Assembly (NCBI GenBank): GCA_035691065.1
Contig: DASSJT010000203.1
Coordinates: 1-64,000, forward strand
Direction of reading: 5' to 3'
Origin: DASSJT01 sp035691065
GTDB lineage: Bacteria > Actinomycetota > Actinomycetes > Actinomycetales > Dermatophilaceae
DNA length: 64,000 nt
This document shows, piece after piece, positions 8,786-19,406 of this stretch (positions within the stretch are counted from its first letter, which is position 1; each line of letters opens with the position of its first letter). The position numbers and the translations under genes are program-made. The notes under the pieces were generated by a model that worked only from the letters and a program-made list of their open reading frames with translations, was not told the origin of the DNA and ran no database searches.

Positions 8786-9265
8786 GTGCCCGACCGTGAC
8801 CCCGACGCTGTGCGGGCCTTCGTCGAGAAGTTCGGGAGCGCCCTGACGGACGCCGGCATGGCGCGGCTGCCCTCACGCGTCTTCGCCGCCCTCCTGGCCG
8901 ACGAGGACGGCCGCATGACCGCCGCCGAGCTCGCCGACTTCCTCAAGGCCAGCCCGGCCTCGATCTCCGGAGCCGTGCGTTACCTCGCCCAGGTGCAGCT
9001 GCTGCACCGGGAGCGCGAGCCCGGGAGTCGCCGCGACGTCTACGTCATCGCCGACGACGCGTGGCACGACACGCTGATCAGCAGCGCGCGCATCTACGGC
9101 CCCATCCAGGCCGCGCTCGCGACCGGCGTCGACGTCGTGGGCGGTGCGCAGAGCCGCGCCGGCGCGCGGATCGCCCTCTCGGTCGACTTCCTCGAGTTCC
9201 TGATGGAGGAGATGACCGGGGTCGCCAAGCGCTGGGAGGCGCGGGTCCGCGACACGACGCCCTGA
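8786..9265 (+). CDS. GbsR/MarR family transcriptional regulator
   Basis: A 159-residue winged-helix regulator starting at GTG 8786 after GGAGG. The DNA-binding region runs about residues 25-80, with MTAAELADFLKASPASISG as helix-turn-helix and a basic wing REREPGSRRDVY. A C-terminal helical region probably dimerises. It is divergent from the ABC exporter and most likely controls it and itself through the repeats at 8637-8659, in the manner of drug-responsive MarR proteins. The ligand is unknown. Confidence 0.85.
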   Translation: MPDRDPDAVRAFVEKFGSALTDAGMARLPSRVFAALLADEDGRMTAAELADFLKASPASISGAVRYLAQVQLLHREREPGSRRDVYVIADDAWHDTLISSARIYGPIQAALATGVDVVGGAQSRAGARIALSVDFLEFLMEEMTGVAKRWEARVRDTTP

Positions 9266-9378
9266 CCCGCTTGGGGTATGCCGGTTGGGCTCCATGGCGC
9301 GCACCCTCGGCCTGTGCGCTGGTGAGGTTTGCCACGGGTGGCGAGCACCCGGCATACGGCCGCACTAATCTGCGAGCC

Positions 9379-10971
<1,593 letters not shown>

Positions 10972-11138
10972 CGCTCCACGGGTCATTCCGGTATGCCGGG
11001 TGGCGGCGGGTGAGCCCGGGCTGGTGCGCGCGCGGGCTGGGCGCGCCGCATAGGCGCCGAGGCGGCTCGAGACGCATCGCGCGGATTGAGACGCCTTGCG
11101 CCGACGGGCCCTGGCTCACCGGTAGGGTTCGCCCTGAG

Positions 11139-12368
11139 ATGAGCCAGACCGACCTCCTCCACGCGGTGTCCCGCAGCATCGACTACCTCGCCCCCAGCGC
11201 CGTCGAGCTGCGGCGCGACCTGCACGCCCACCCGGAGCTGTCCTGGCAGGAGACGCGCACGACGTCTGTCGTCGCCCAGCTCCTGGCCGAGGCCGGAGTC
11301 CCGCTCCGCATGCTGCGGGGCAGCGGACTCGTGGCCGACCTGGGTGCTGAGCATCCGGCATACCGCGTGGCACTGCGTGCTGACCTCGACGCGCTGCCGG
11401 TGCGCGAGGTGACCGGTCTCGACTACGCCTCCACCACAGACGGCATCTGCCACGCCTGCGGCCACGACGCCCACGTCGCGATCCTGGTGTGCGCGGGGCT
11501 GGCCCTGGCGCGGCACAATGACGCGCTCCGGGCACAAGGGCTCGCCGTTCGCCTGGTGTTCCAGCCGGCCGAGGAGATGATGCCGGGAGGCGCGCTCTCG
11601 GCGATCGAGCAGGGCGTCCTCGACGGTGTCGACACCATCTTCGCGCTCCACGTCGACCCCAGCCTCGACGTCGGGTTGGTCGGGCTGCGGGAGGGCCCGA
11701 TCACCGCTGCGGCCGACAGCGTCAAGGTCACGCTGAGCGGTCGGGGTGGCCATACCTCCCGCCCACACCTGACCGAGGACCTCACCTTCGCCCTCGCCAA
11801 GGTGGTCAGCGAGGTGCCCGCGGCCCTGTCCCGACGCATGGACCCGCGCGCCGGCCTGGCCCTGGTGTGGGGGCGGATCGAGGCCGGTCGAGCCCACAAC
11901 GTGATCCCCTCCTCGGGTGAGTGCGCCGGCACCCTGAGGATGCTGGACGCCGGGGCGTGGGAGACCGTGGGCCCCCTCCTCCAGGAGGTCGTCGAGTCGG
12001 TCGTTGCGCCGTATGCCGTGACCGCGAAGCTTGACCACGTGCGCGGCGTCCCGCCCGTGGTCAACTCGGCGGTGGGCGTCGCCCTGCTGCGCGAGGCGGC
12101 ACTGGGCATCGGACTCGAGCCCACGTCCACCGAGCAGTCCCTGGGCGGCGAGGACTTCTCGTGGTACGTCCAGCGGGTGGGAGGTGCCATGGCCCGGCTC
12201 GGCACCCGCGCGCCGGGAGGCCCGACCTACGACCTCCACCAAGGTGACCTGATCGTCGACGAGTCCGCGCTGGCCATCGGGGCCAAGCTGCTCGCGGGGG
12301 CTGCCGTGCGGGCTTCGCGTGCCGGAAGCCGTCCTACCGGAGTGGCGACCCGACCGTTGCGTGGCTGA
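11139..12368 (+). CDS. M20 family amidohydrolase
   Basis: A metal-dependent amidohydrolase of the IAA-amino-acid/hippurate hydrolase group, which removes N-acyl groups from amino acids. It is 409 residues. Metal ligands appear in ACGHDAH, QPAEEMMPGG, FALHVDPSLDVG and near the C-terminus in LGGEDFSWY; the lid/dimerisation domain contains GRGGHTSRPH. I placed the start at ATG 11139 because ELRRDLHAHPELSWQE then lies about 25 residues in, as in homologues. It resembles the AmiA/AmiB pair found next to deoA, add and punA genes in mycobacteria. Substrate not known. Confidence 0.88.
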   Translation: MSQTDLLHAVSRSIDYLAPSAVELRRDLHAHPELSWQETRTTSVVAQLLAEAGVPLRMLRGSGLVADLGAEHPAYRVALRADLDALPVREVTGLDYASTTDGICHACGHDAHVAILVCAGLALARHNDALRAQGLAVRLVFQPAEEMMPGGALSAIEQGVLDGVDTIFALHVDPSLDVGLVGLREGPITAAADSVKVTLSGRGGHTSRPHLTEDLTFALAKVVSEVPAALSRRMDPRAGLALVWGRIEAGRAHNVIPSSGECAGTLRMLDAGAWETVGPLLQEVVESVVAPYAVTAKLDHVRGVPPVVNSAVGVALLREAALGIGLEPTSTEQSLGGEDFSWYVQRVGGAMARLGTRAPGGPTYDLHQGDLIVDESALAIGAKLLAGAAVRASRAGSRPTGVATRPLRG

Positions 12369-12531
12369 CCACAGCCAAACTGTGGGCATCGGAACCTACC
12401 GGCGAGTCGCGGATCGATAACGGTTGCACCGGGTGGGCACCACTCTGCCTCTGCCGTGACCTTCGGAGTCTATTGTCGCTCGGCAGTGGTGCACACAGAG
12501 CACCTCGCTATGCAGAGAAGAGGAGACAGCC

Positions 12532-13587
12532 TTGCGTCACACGATGAAGGTTGCGGCGGTGGTGTCGGCGGCTGCGCTGGCGCTGTCCGCGTGTGGGAGT
12601 TCCGACGGCGGCGGCACGACTGGCGGTAGCACCGCTTCCACGTCGTCGGGTAAGACCGTCAAGGTCGGCATGGCCTATGACGTTGGTGGTCGTGGGGACC
12701 AGTCCTTCAACGACGCCGCTGCAGCGGGCCTGGACAAGGCCAAGGCGGAGCTGGGGGCCGACACCAAGGAGGCCGCCGCCGTGACCGGCGAGCCCGAGTC
12801 GGCCCGCGAGGAGCGGCTGACCCAGCTGATCGACGCCGGCTACACCAGCATCGTCGCCGTGGGCTTCGCCTACGCGGAGGCGACCGGCAAGGTGGCCAAG
12901 GCCAACCCCGACGTGCACTTCGCCATCATCGACGACGCCTCCCCCGCGTCGAAGGGCTCCAACGTCGCCCAGCTGACCTTCGCCGAGAACGAGGGCTCCT
13001 TCCTCGTCGGCGCGGCCGCCGCGCTGAAGTCGAAGACCGGCCACATCGGTTTCGTGGGCGGCGTCCAGGTCCCGCTCATCAAGAAGTTCGAGGCCGGCTA
13101 CAAGGCCGGGGCCCAGGCGGTCAACAAGAGCATCAAGATCGACGTCAAGTACCTCACCCAGCCGCCGGACTTCTCCGGCTTCGGCGACCCGGCCAAGGGC
13201 AAGACCGCGGCCGAGGGCATGTACCAGGCCGGTGCGGACGTGGTCTACCACGCCGCAGGGGGCTCCGGTGCCGGCGTGTTCAACGCCGCCAAGGCCGCCG
13301 GCAAGATGGCGATCGGTGTCGACTCGGACCAGGCTGCCAACCCGCAGCTGGCGGCGGTCAAGGACGTCATCATCACCTCGATGCTGAAGAAGGTCGACGT
13401 GGCCGTCTACGACTTCATCAAGTCGGAGGCCTCGGGCAGCTTCCAGGCCGGCAACAAGGTCTTCGACCTCAAGGCCGGCGGCGTCGACTACTCCACCACT
13501 GGTGGCAAGGTCGACGACATCAAGGCCAAGCTCGACGCCTACAAGCAGGACATCATCTCCGGCAAGATCACGGTTCCGACCAGCTGA
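12532..13587 (+). CDS. BMP family lipoprotein, nucleoside-type ABC substrate-binding protein
   Basis: The extracellular receptor of the ABC importer encoded just downstream. It is 351 residues with a lipoprotein signal peptide ending LALSACG, then a Ser/Thr/Gly linker and a PnrA/BmpA-like fold (GMAYDVGGRGDQSFND, QLTFAENEGSFLVGA, GVDSDQAAN). BMP proteins bind purine and pyrimidine nucleosides. The start is TTG at 12532: AGGAG at 12521-12525 is 6 bp away, whereas the internal ATG at 12544 would be too far. A strong stem-loop follows the gene, which may raise its dose relative to the transporter genes. Confidence 0.92.
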   Translation: MRHTMKVAAVVSAAALALSACGSSDGGGTTGGSTASTSSGKTVKVGMAYDVGGRGDQSFNDAAAAGLDKAKAELGADTKEAAAVTGEPESAREERLTQLIDAGYTSIVAVGFAYAEATGKVAKANPDVHFAIIDDASPASKGSNVAQLTFAENEGSFLVGAAAALKSKTGHIGFVGGVQVPLIKKFEAGYKAGAQAVNKSIKIDVKYLTQPPDFSGFGDPAKGKTAAEGMYQAGADVVYHAAGGSGAGVFNAAKAAGKMAIGVDSDQAANPQLAAVKDVIITSMLKKVDVAVYDFIKSEASGSFQAGNKVFDLKAGGVDYSTTGGKVDDIKAKLDAYKQDIISGKITVPTS

Positions 13588-13606
13588 TCTCCGCCAGTTC
13601 AGCGAC

Positions 13607-13643
13607 ACGGCCCGGGCGGCGCGGTAGCGTGCCACCGGGCCGT
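13607..13643 (+). other. Stem-loop just after the BMP gene
   Basis: ACGGCCCGG at 13607-13615 pairs with CCGGGCCGT at 13635-13643 (9 bp, 19-nt loop), 20 bp after the stop codon. No T tract follows. It may be a weak terminator or, with the next hairpin, an RNA-stabilising element. Confidence 0.45.
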
Positions 13644-13653
13644 ATCGTCGCTC

Positions 13654-13720
13654 CCGCGGGCCGCGCTCTTCAGGCCCAGCCCAGGTCCGTTGGGCTGGAC
13701 CCGAAGAGCGCGCCTCGCGG
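13654..13720 (+). other. Long intercistronic stem-loop between BMP and ABC ATPase genes
   Basis: A 67-nt near-continuous hairpin. From outside in: CCGCGGG (13654-13660) against CTCGCGG (13714-13720, one G-U pair); one C-C mismatch; CGCGCTCTTC (13662-13671) against GAAGAGCGCG (13703-13712); GG against CC; CCAGCCCA (13676-13683) against TGGGCTGG (13691-13698); a 7-nt loop. About 27 pairs with three mismatches. Such structures between a binding-protein gene and its transporter genes commonly protect the upstream transcript or attenuate readthrough; which applies here is not shown. Confidence 0.65.
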
Positions 13721-15402
13721 TGTCCCTGACCACTGTCGTCGGCTGTGACAGGCCGCCGAGCCCGAGGAGTGTCGCCATCACTGCATCCGCACCCGAGAAG
13801 CCGCAGGTCGAGGCAGCCGCCGACTACGCGGTGGAGCTCGAGGGAATCACGAAGCGGTTCCCCGGGGTCGTGGCCAACAAGGACATCGAGTTCAAGGTCC
13901 GCCGCGGGACGGTCCACGCGCTCGTGGGGGAGAACGGCGCGGGCAAGTCGACGCTGATGAAGATCCTCTACGGAGTCCAGCGCCAGGACGAGGGCACGAT
14001 CAAGGTCAACGGCCGCGAGGTGTCGCTGCACTCGCCCGCCGATGCCATCCGTGAGGGCATCGGCATGGTGTTCCAGCACTTCATGCTTGCCGACAACCTC
14101 ACCGTGCTCGAGAACGTCGTCCTCGGTGCCGAGAAGCTCCACGGCATCGGAGACACCGCCCGCGAGCACATCAAGCGCATCTCCGACGACTACGGGCTCG
14201 ACGTCGACCCCGATGCCCTGGTGGCAGACCTCGGTGTGGGCATGCGGCAGCGCGTCGAGATCCTCAAGGTGCTCTACCGCGGCGCGAAGACGCTCATCCT
14301 CGACGAACCGACCGCGGTTCTCGTGCCCCAGGAGGTCGACGAGCTCTTCGACAACCTCCGCGAGCTCAAGCGCGAGGGCCTCACCGTCCTGTTCATCTCC
14401 CACAAGCTCGACGAGGTCCTCGCGGTCGCCGACTCGATCACGGTCGTCCGGAGGGGCACCACCGTCGACACCGTCGACCCCAAGAGCGTCAACGCCCGCC
14501 AGCTGGCTGAGCTCATGGTCGGCGCCGAGCTGCCCACGGCGGCCACCGAGGAGTCGACCGTCACCGACCGGGTCGTGCTGCGCGTCGAGGACCTCGTCCT
14601 GCGCGCGCCGGGAGCCGGGCGCAACGTGCTCGACGGCATCAGCTTCACGATCCACGCCGGCGAGGTGTTGGGTATCGCCGGGGTCGAGGGCAACGGCCAG
14701 GCCGAGCTGGTCGAGGTCATCATGGGCATGCGCGACCCCACGTCAGGACTGGTCTTTCTCGGCGACACCGACATTTCGGACTGGCACACCCGGGAGATCC
14801 GCGAGGCCGGTGTCGCCTACATCCCGGAGGACCGGCAGCGCCACGGCCTGCTGCTCGAGGCCCCGATCTGGGAGAACCGGATGCTCGGCCACCAGACCGA
14901 GGACCCCAATTCCAAGGGCTTCCTCATCGACGCCAAGGGTGCCAAGGCCGACACCGAGCGGATCCTCAAGGAGTACGACGTCCGCACGCCGTCGATCTTC
15001 GTCAAGGCGGGATCCCTGTCAGGCGGCAACCAGCAGAAGCTGATCATCGGCCGCGAGATGAGCCACCACCCGAAGGTCCTCGTGGCCGCGCACCCGACCC
15101 GCGGCGTGGACGTCGGCGCCCAGGCGACCATCTGGGACCTCATGCGCGAGGCCCGTCGAGAGGGTCTGGCCGTCCTCCTGGTGTCGGCCGACCTGGAGGA
15201 GCTGATCGGCCTGTCCGACACGATCCGGGTGATCCTGCGCGGCCGGCTCTCCGGCGAGTTCGACCCTGACCTCGTCAGCGCCGAGGACCTGGGCGCAGCC
15301 ATGACCGGTGCCGACCCCGAGGCGTCTGCCAAGGGATCTGGCGAAGGCGCCGGCATACCGGACAGCAGCCCGGACCACGACGAAAGCGGGGAGCGCGCAT
15401 GA
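13720..15402 (+). CDS. Nucleoside ABC transporter ATP-binding protein, tandem ATPase domains
   Basis: The cytoplasmic ATPase of the importer, with two RbsA-like nucleotide-binding domains in one chain. Domain 1 has Walker A GENGAGKSTLMK and LILDEPTAVLVP. Domain 2 has a degenerate Walker A (GVEGNGQAELVE) and the family motif LSGGNQQKLIIGRE, as in sugar and nucleoside ATPases. The start is uncertain. GTG 13720 is the nearest standard codon but lies in the stem of the preceding hairpin. A good GAGGAG at 13764-13769 sits 7 bp before an in-frame ATC at 13777, which could be a rare AUC start. From 13720 the protein is 560 residues. Confidence 0.9.
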   Translation: MSLTTVVGCDRPPSPRSVAITASAPEKPQVEAAADYAVELEGITKRFPGVVANKDIEFKVRRGTVHALVGENGAGKSTLMKILYGVQRQDEGTIKVNGREVSLHSPADAIREGIGMVFQHFMLADNLTVLENVVLGAEKLHGIGDTAREHIKRISDDYGLDVDPDALVADLGVGMRQRVEILKVLYRGAKTLILDEPTAVLVPQEVDELFDNLRELKREGLTVLFISHKLDEVLAVADSITVVRRGTTVDTVDPKSVNARQLAELMVGAELPTAATEESTVTDRVVLRVEDLVLRAPGAGRNVLDGISFTIHAGEVLGIAGVEGNGQAELVEVIMGMRDPTSGLVFLGDTDISDWHTREIREAGVAYIPEDRQRHGLLLEAPIWENRMLGHQTEDPNSKGFLIDAKGAKADTERILKEYDVRTPSIFVKAGSLSGGNQQKLIIGREMSHHPKVLVAAHPTRGVDVGAQATIWDLMREARREGLAVLLVSADLEELIGLSDTIRVILRGRLSGEFDPDLVSAEDLGAAMTGADPEASAKGSGEGAGIPDSSPDHDESGERA

Positions 15403-16514
15403 CCAGGCTGACGACCCGGCGGGTCGCGATCATGTTCGCGGCACCGGTGGTGGCCGTGATCGTCGCTTTCATCGTCACCTCCCTCGTGCTCATCTCCGTG
15501 GGCGACCCGGTGGGGGACGTGTGGAAAACCCTCCTGGCCGAGCCGAAGCCGCGCCAGATCGTCAACATGGTCAACAGTGCGACGGTGTTCTACCTGTCCG
15601 CGGTGGCGGTCGCGGTCGGCTTCAAGATGAACCTGTTCAACATCGGCGTCGACGGGCAGTACCGCGTCGGCGTCTTCGCCGCCGCGGTGTTCGCCGGGCA
15701 GGCATGGTTCCCGGGCCCCCTCAACGTGATCCTGTCCATCCTCATCGCCATGCTGTGCGGTGGCATCTGGGCGGGCATCGCCGCCTGGCTCAAGGTGAAA
15801 CGGGGTGTCTCCGAGGTCATCTCGACGATCATGCTGAACGCCATCGCCACCAATGTCGTCAACTGGCTGCTCGGCAAGGTCGCACCCACGATCGCGGGGA
15901 GCAACGTGCGCGCCACCAAGGACATCCCCGCCTCCTCCCAGCTCGAGGGCTTCAAGCTGATCCCAGCCGCGACCAACCGGGTCTACACGCTCATCGTGCT
16001 CGCGCTCCTCGTCGGCTTCCTCTACTGGTTCGTGCTCAACAAGACCCGGTTCGGCTTCGACCTGAGGGCGACCGGCGGGTCGGAGACCGCGGCCATCGCG
16101 AGCGGCGTCCAGGTGCCCCGGATGGTGCTGACCGCCATGGTGATCTCCGGCGCCCTTGCCGGACTCGTGGGCATGCCGCTGCTGTTCGGCCAGGACCACA
16201 ACTACGGCACGACGTTCCAGGCCGGACTCGGGTTCGCCGGCATCGCCATCGCCCTGCTCGGGCGCAACCACCCGATCGGCATCGCCCTCGCCTCCCTGCT
16301 GTGGGCCTACCTCGAGGCGCAGGGCAACGGCCTGCAGATCCGCGCTGGGGTCAGCTCCGAGCTGGTCAACATCATCCAGGGCGTCATCCTGTTCGCGGTG
16401 GTCATCGCCTACGAGCTCACCCGCCGGGCGGAGCTGCGGCTCGACCAAGCCCGGGTCGCCCGAGAGCTGGGTGCCCGACCTGAGGTCCGGGCCGAGGAAG
16501 GAGCGCCGGCATGA
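15399..16514 (+). CDS. Nucleoside ABC transporter permease (first)
   Basis: An inner-membrane channel subunit, 371 residues, with eight or nine predicted helices of the BPD_transp_2 family (branched-chain amino acid/sugar/nucleoside permeases). NLFNIGVDGQYRVG and the GVSEVISTIMLNAIA loop are the conserved family segments. Its ATG overlaps the ATPase stop (ATGA at 15399-15402). It pairs with the next permease to form a heterodimer, as in bacterial NupPQ-type systems. Confidence 0.9.
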   Translation: MTRLTTRRVAIMFAAPVVAVIVAFIVTSLVLISVGDPVGDVWKTLLAEPKPRQIVNMVNSATVFYLSAVAVAVGFKMNLFNIGVDGQYRVGVFAAAVFAGQAWFPGPLNVILSILIAMLCGGIWAGIAAWLKVKRGVSEVISTIMLNAIATNVVNWLLGKVAPTIAGSNVRATKDIPASSQLEGFKLIPAATNRVYTLIVLALLVGFLYWFVLNKTRFGFDLRATGGSETAAIASGVQVPRMVLTAMVISGALAGLVGMPLLFGQDHNYGTTFQAGLGFAGIAIALLGRNHPIGIALASLLWAYLEAQGNGLQIRAGVSSELVNIIQGVILFAVVIAYELTRRAELRLDQARVARELGARPEVRAEEGAPA

Positions 16515-17785
16515 GCGCCACTGGACTGAGCGTGGGCACCGCCGTCGTCACCGCCCCGCCGCCAGGGCCTCGGCGCAGGATCAGCCCGACCACCTGGGCG
16601 ATCGGGATCGTGGTCATCATCGCGTTCCTGGCGATCCTTCGAATCATCACGGGCGCCAACGACATCGCTTCCTCGGGCGCGATCGGTGCGGCGATCGCGC
16701 TCGCCGTGCCGATCGGTCTCGCTGGGCTCGGCGGTCTCTGGTCGGAGCGGGCCGGCGTGGTCAACATCGGCCTCGAGGGCATGATGATCCTCGGCACCTG
16801 GGGCGCGGCCTTCTTCGGCTACCACTGGGGCCCGTGGGTGGGCATCCTCGGCGCCATGTTCTGCGGCGTGCTCGGTGGCGTCGTCCACGCCGTCGCCACG
16901 GTCACCTTCGGCGTCGACCACATCGTGTCCGGTGTCGCGCTGACCATTGTCAGCACCGGGGTGGCGAAGTACCTCGCTGCCCGCTTCTTCACCGGTCTGC
17001 CCGGCGGCGGCCCCACCCAGTCACCGCCGCTGAAGGAGCTGCCGACCGTGTCGATCCCCGGCATCTCCGGGCCGCTCGGTGACCTCGAGCAGAAGCACAT
17101 CTTCTTCGTGTCGGATCTCGCAGGGATCGTCAGGGGGCTCACCACCGGCCTGTCGGTGCTGACGATCATCGCCATCCTGCTCTTCGCGGGCACGTGGTGG
17201 GTGCTCTGGCGCACGGCGTTCGGCCTCCGACTGCGGTCCACCGGCGAGTCGCCCGTCGCGGCTGAGACCCTTGGTGTCAACGTCATCAAGTACAAGTTCC
17301 TCGCGGTGCTCGTGTCCGGTGGCATGGCCGGTCTCGGCGGCGGCTTCCTCGCGCTCGTGGCGGCGAACATCTACCGCGACGGGCAGACCGGCGGGCGAGG
17401 CTACATCGGCCTCGCTGCCATGATCTTCGGCAACTGGCGGCCCAGCGGGCTCGCGTCGGGCGCCGTGCTCTTCGGCTACACGGATGCCGTGCAGCTGCGC
17501 GGCGGCGGCACGACGGTCCACGCCATCCTGCTGCTCGTGGCGGTGCTGCTGATCGCCGTGGGGGTGTGGCAGATCACCCGCAACCGCCGCATGGTCCAGG
17601 GCACGCTGGCCATCGTGGCCGGGGCCGTCGCGGGCGCCTGGTACCTCCTCGCCGACACGGTTCCCGACGAGCTCACCGGCACGACGCCGTACGTCACGAC
17701 TCTGCTGGTGCTCGCGTTCGCATCCCAGCGGCTGCGCATGCCCGCCGCCGACGGCCAGGTCTACCGCAGGGGAGAGGGCCACTAG
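16511..17785 (+). CDS. Nucleoside ABC transporter permease (second)
   Basis: The second channel subunit, 424 residues, overlapping the previous gene by ATGA at 16511-16514. The permease core (GLAGLGGLWSERAGVVNIGL, GVDHIVSGVALTIV) is followed by an extra C-terminal region of about 80 residues with two hydrophobic stretches (VHAILLLVAVLLIAVGVW; TLAIVAGAVAGAWYLL), which makes it longer than the usual 300-320 residues. Cytidine deaminase follows 83 bp later, supporting nucleosides as substrate. Confidence 0.9.
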   Translation: MSATGLSVGTAVVTAPPPGPRRRISPTTWAIGIVVIIAFLAILRIITGANDIASSGAIGAAIALAVPIGLAGLGGLWSERAGVVNIGLEGMMILGTWGAAFFGYHWGPWVGILGAMFCGVLGGVVHAVATVTFGVDHIVSGVALTIVSTGVAKYLAARFFTGLPGGGPTQSPPLKELPTVSIPGISGPLGDLEQKHIFFVSDLAGIVRGLTTGLSVLTIIAILLFAGTWWVLWRTAFGLRLRSTGESPVAAETLGVNVIKYKFLAVLVSGGMAGLGGGFLALVAANIYRDGQTGGRGYIGLAAMIFGNWRPSGLASGAVLFGYTDAVQLRGGGTTVHAILLLVAVLLIAVGVWQITRNRRMVQGTLAIVAGAVAGAWYLLADTVPDELTGTTPYVTTLLVLAFASQRLRMPAADGQVYRRGEGH

Positions 17786-17868
17786 GTGCCCCCCGAGGAG
17801 CCACAGGAGCGGTATGCGGTGGGCCGGCTGAGCGCGCCCACCGGCCTTCCGTGGGCGCGGCGGTGCCC

Positions 17869-18312
17869 GTGAACCGCACCGATGCAGACCGGCATACCGG
17901 TTCTGTCTCCGTCGACTGGGAGGCGTTGCACGCCAAGGCAGTCGAGCTGATGCGCCGCGCCTACGCCCCCTACTCCCTGTTCCCGGTGGGTGTGGCGGGC
18001 CTGGTGGACGACGGCCGGGTCGTGGCCGGGTGCAACGTCGAGAATGCGGCCTACGGCGTCGGGCTGTGTGCCGAGTGCGGGATGGTGTCGGACCTGCACG
18101 CCACCGGTGGGGGGCGCCTGGTCGCGGTCTACTGTGTGGGCGGCGACGGCGAGGTGCTGATGCCGTGCGGCCGCTGCCGCCAGCTGCTCTGGGAGAACGG
18201 CGGGGCTGCCTGCCTGCTCATGACCCCGGAGGGCGTGCTGACGATGCGGGACGTGCTTCCGCAGGCCTTCGGGCCGGACACGCTCGAGGCGGGAGCCCAC
18301 CGGCCGGCCTAG
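17869..18312 (+). CDS. cdd: Cytidine deaminase
   Basis: Converts cytidine and deoxycytidine to uridine and deoxyuridine in the cytosol. It is 147 residues from GTG 17869. The zinc site is complete: GLCAEC (cysteine with catalytic glutamate) and PCGRCRQLLWE. NVENAAYGVG is the substrate-binding segment. GTG codons at 17851 and 17863 are also possible starts; no clear ribosome-binding site decides between them. It sits between the nucleoside importer and deoA, the same order as in many actinobacteria. Confidence 0.95.
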   Translation: MNRTDADRHTGSVSVDWEALHAKAVELMRRAYAPYSLFPVGVAGLVDDGRVVAGCNVENAAYGVGLCAECGMVSDLHATGGGRLVAVYCVGGDGEVLMPCGRCRQLLWENGGAACLLMTPEGVLTMRDVLPQAFGPDTLEAGAHRPA

Positions 18313-18442
18313 CCGGCATGGCGACGAACGGGGCTGTCCGGGTTGGCCGTTCGGGCAGCGGTGTGGCGAACGCGTCGCTACTGTCAGTACCCCGGGCCGC
18401 ACCCGGCTCGGCATCGACGCGCTCATCAACGGAGATGACGAC

Positions 18443-19270
18443 ATGCGACGTCTGCTGACTGTCCTCGGGTCCGCCTTCTGCCTCGTCCTCGGCCTTGCTG
18501 GCCCCGCCGGCGCCGCGAAGCCGACCGCCTCCACCAACACCCTGCCGAGCTCGATGGCCTCGACTGGTGACTCGATCACCCGCGCCTTCGATGCGACGTC
18601 CAGTGGCTGCTTCCTCTCCGACTGCCCCCAGTACTCGTGGTCGACGGGCACGAGCACCGCGGTCACGAGCCAGTACCAGAGGATCGTCAAGAAGAACCGC
18701 AAGATCAGCGGCAACGGCCACAACAACGCGGTCACCGGCGCCAAGATGGGAGACCTCGACCGGCAGCTGCAGGTCGCTGCCTCGCAGAGCGTCGACTACG
18801 TCACCGTGCTCATGGGCGCCAACGACCTGTGTACGTCCAGCACGTCGACCATGACCCCGACCGCTACGTTCCAGAGCCAGCTCCAGACAGCCCTGACGAA
18901 CTACTTTGCCGCACGGCCGAGTTCGAAGATGTTCGTCAGCTCGATCCCGAACATCTACCAGCTGTGGAGCGTGCTCCACACCAACTTCAGTGCCGTCTCG
19001 ACGTGGACGCTCTTCGGGATCTGCCAGGCGATGCTGTCGACGTCGAACTCCTCGGCCGACCGCCAGGCCGTCGTCGCCCAGGAGGCAGCCGACAACAACG
19101 TGCTCGCCACGGTCTGCGCCCAGTTCGCCAACTGCCGCTGGGATGGGTACGCCACCTACAACACCGCGTTCAGTGCCAGCGACGTCTCGACGGTCGACTA
19201 CTTCCACCCCTCGATCCAGGGCCAGAACAAGCTCGCGTCGGTCACATGGGCGGCGAGCTACTGGGGCTGA
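18443..19270 (+). CDS. Secreted SGNH/GDSL hydrolase
   Basis: An exported serine esterase or lipase, 275 residues, starting MRRLLTVLGSAFCLVLGLAG with a signal peptide probably cut after AGA. SGNH blocks are visible: I as ASTGDSIT (catalytic Ser about residue 44), III as LMGANDLC, V as DYFHPSIQG with the catalytic Asp and His. Several cysteines could form disulfides outside the cell. It interrupts the cdd-deoA pair and has its own 130 bp upstream gap, so it is probably transcribed separately. Substrate unknown. Confidence 0.88.
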   Translation: MRRLLTVLGSAFCLVLGLAGPAGAAKPTASTNTLPSSMASTGDSITRAFDATSSGCFLSDCPQYSWSTGTSTAVTSQYQRIVKKNRKISGNGHNNAVTGAKMGDLDRQLQVAASQSVDYVTVLMGANDLCTSSTSTMTPTATFQSQLQTALTNYFAARPSSKMFVSSIPNIYQLWSVLHTNFSAVSTWTLFGICQAMLSTSNSSADRQAVVAQEAADNNVLATVCAQFANCRWDGYATYNTAFSASDVSTVDYFHPSIQGQNKLASVTWAASYWG

Positions 19271-19317
19271 GCCTCCTGACCTGGGGGCCCGCAGGCCGCA
19301 GGGCCAGAGGAGCAAGG

Positions 19318-19348
19318 GGTATGCCGGCAGCCGGCCGTCCGGCATACC
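19318..19348 (+). terminator. Hairpin built from two inverted CGGCATAC copies
   Basis: GGTATGCCGG at 19318-19327 and CCGGCATACC at 19339-19348 are perfect 10-bp arms around an 11-nt loop. The hairpin lies 48 bp after the SGNH hydrolase stop and before deoA, where a terminator is expected. Both arms are copies of the octamer that is over-represented in the whole window, an arrangement like uptake-sequence terminators in Neisseria and Haemophilus. Confidence 0.55.
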
Positions 19349-19406
19349 TCAGCCTGATTTGTTGCGCGGGTCCGTCCGCGCTGGGGCCATCTGTGATGAT
19401 GGCGGC

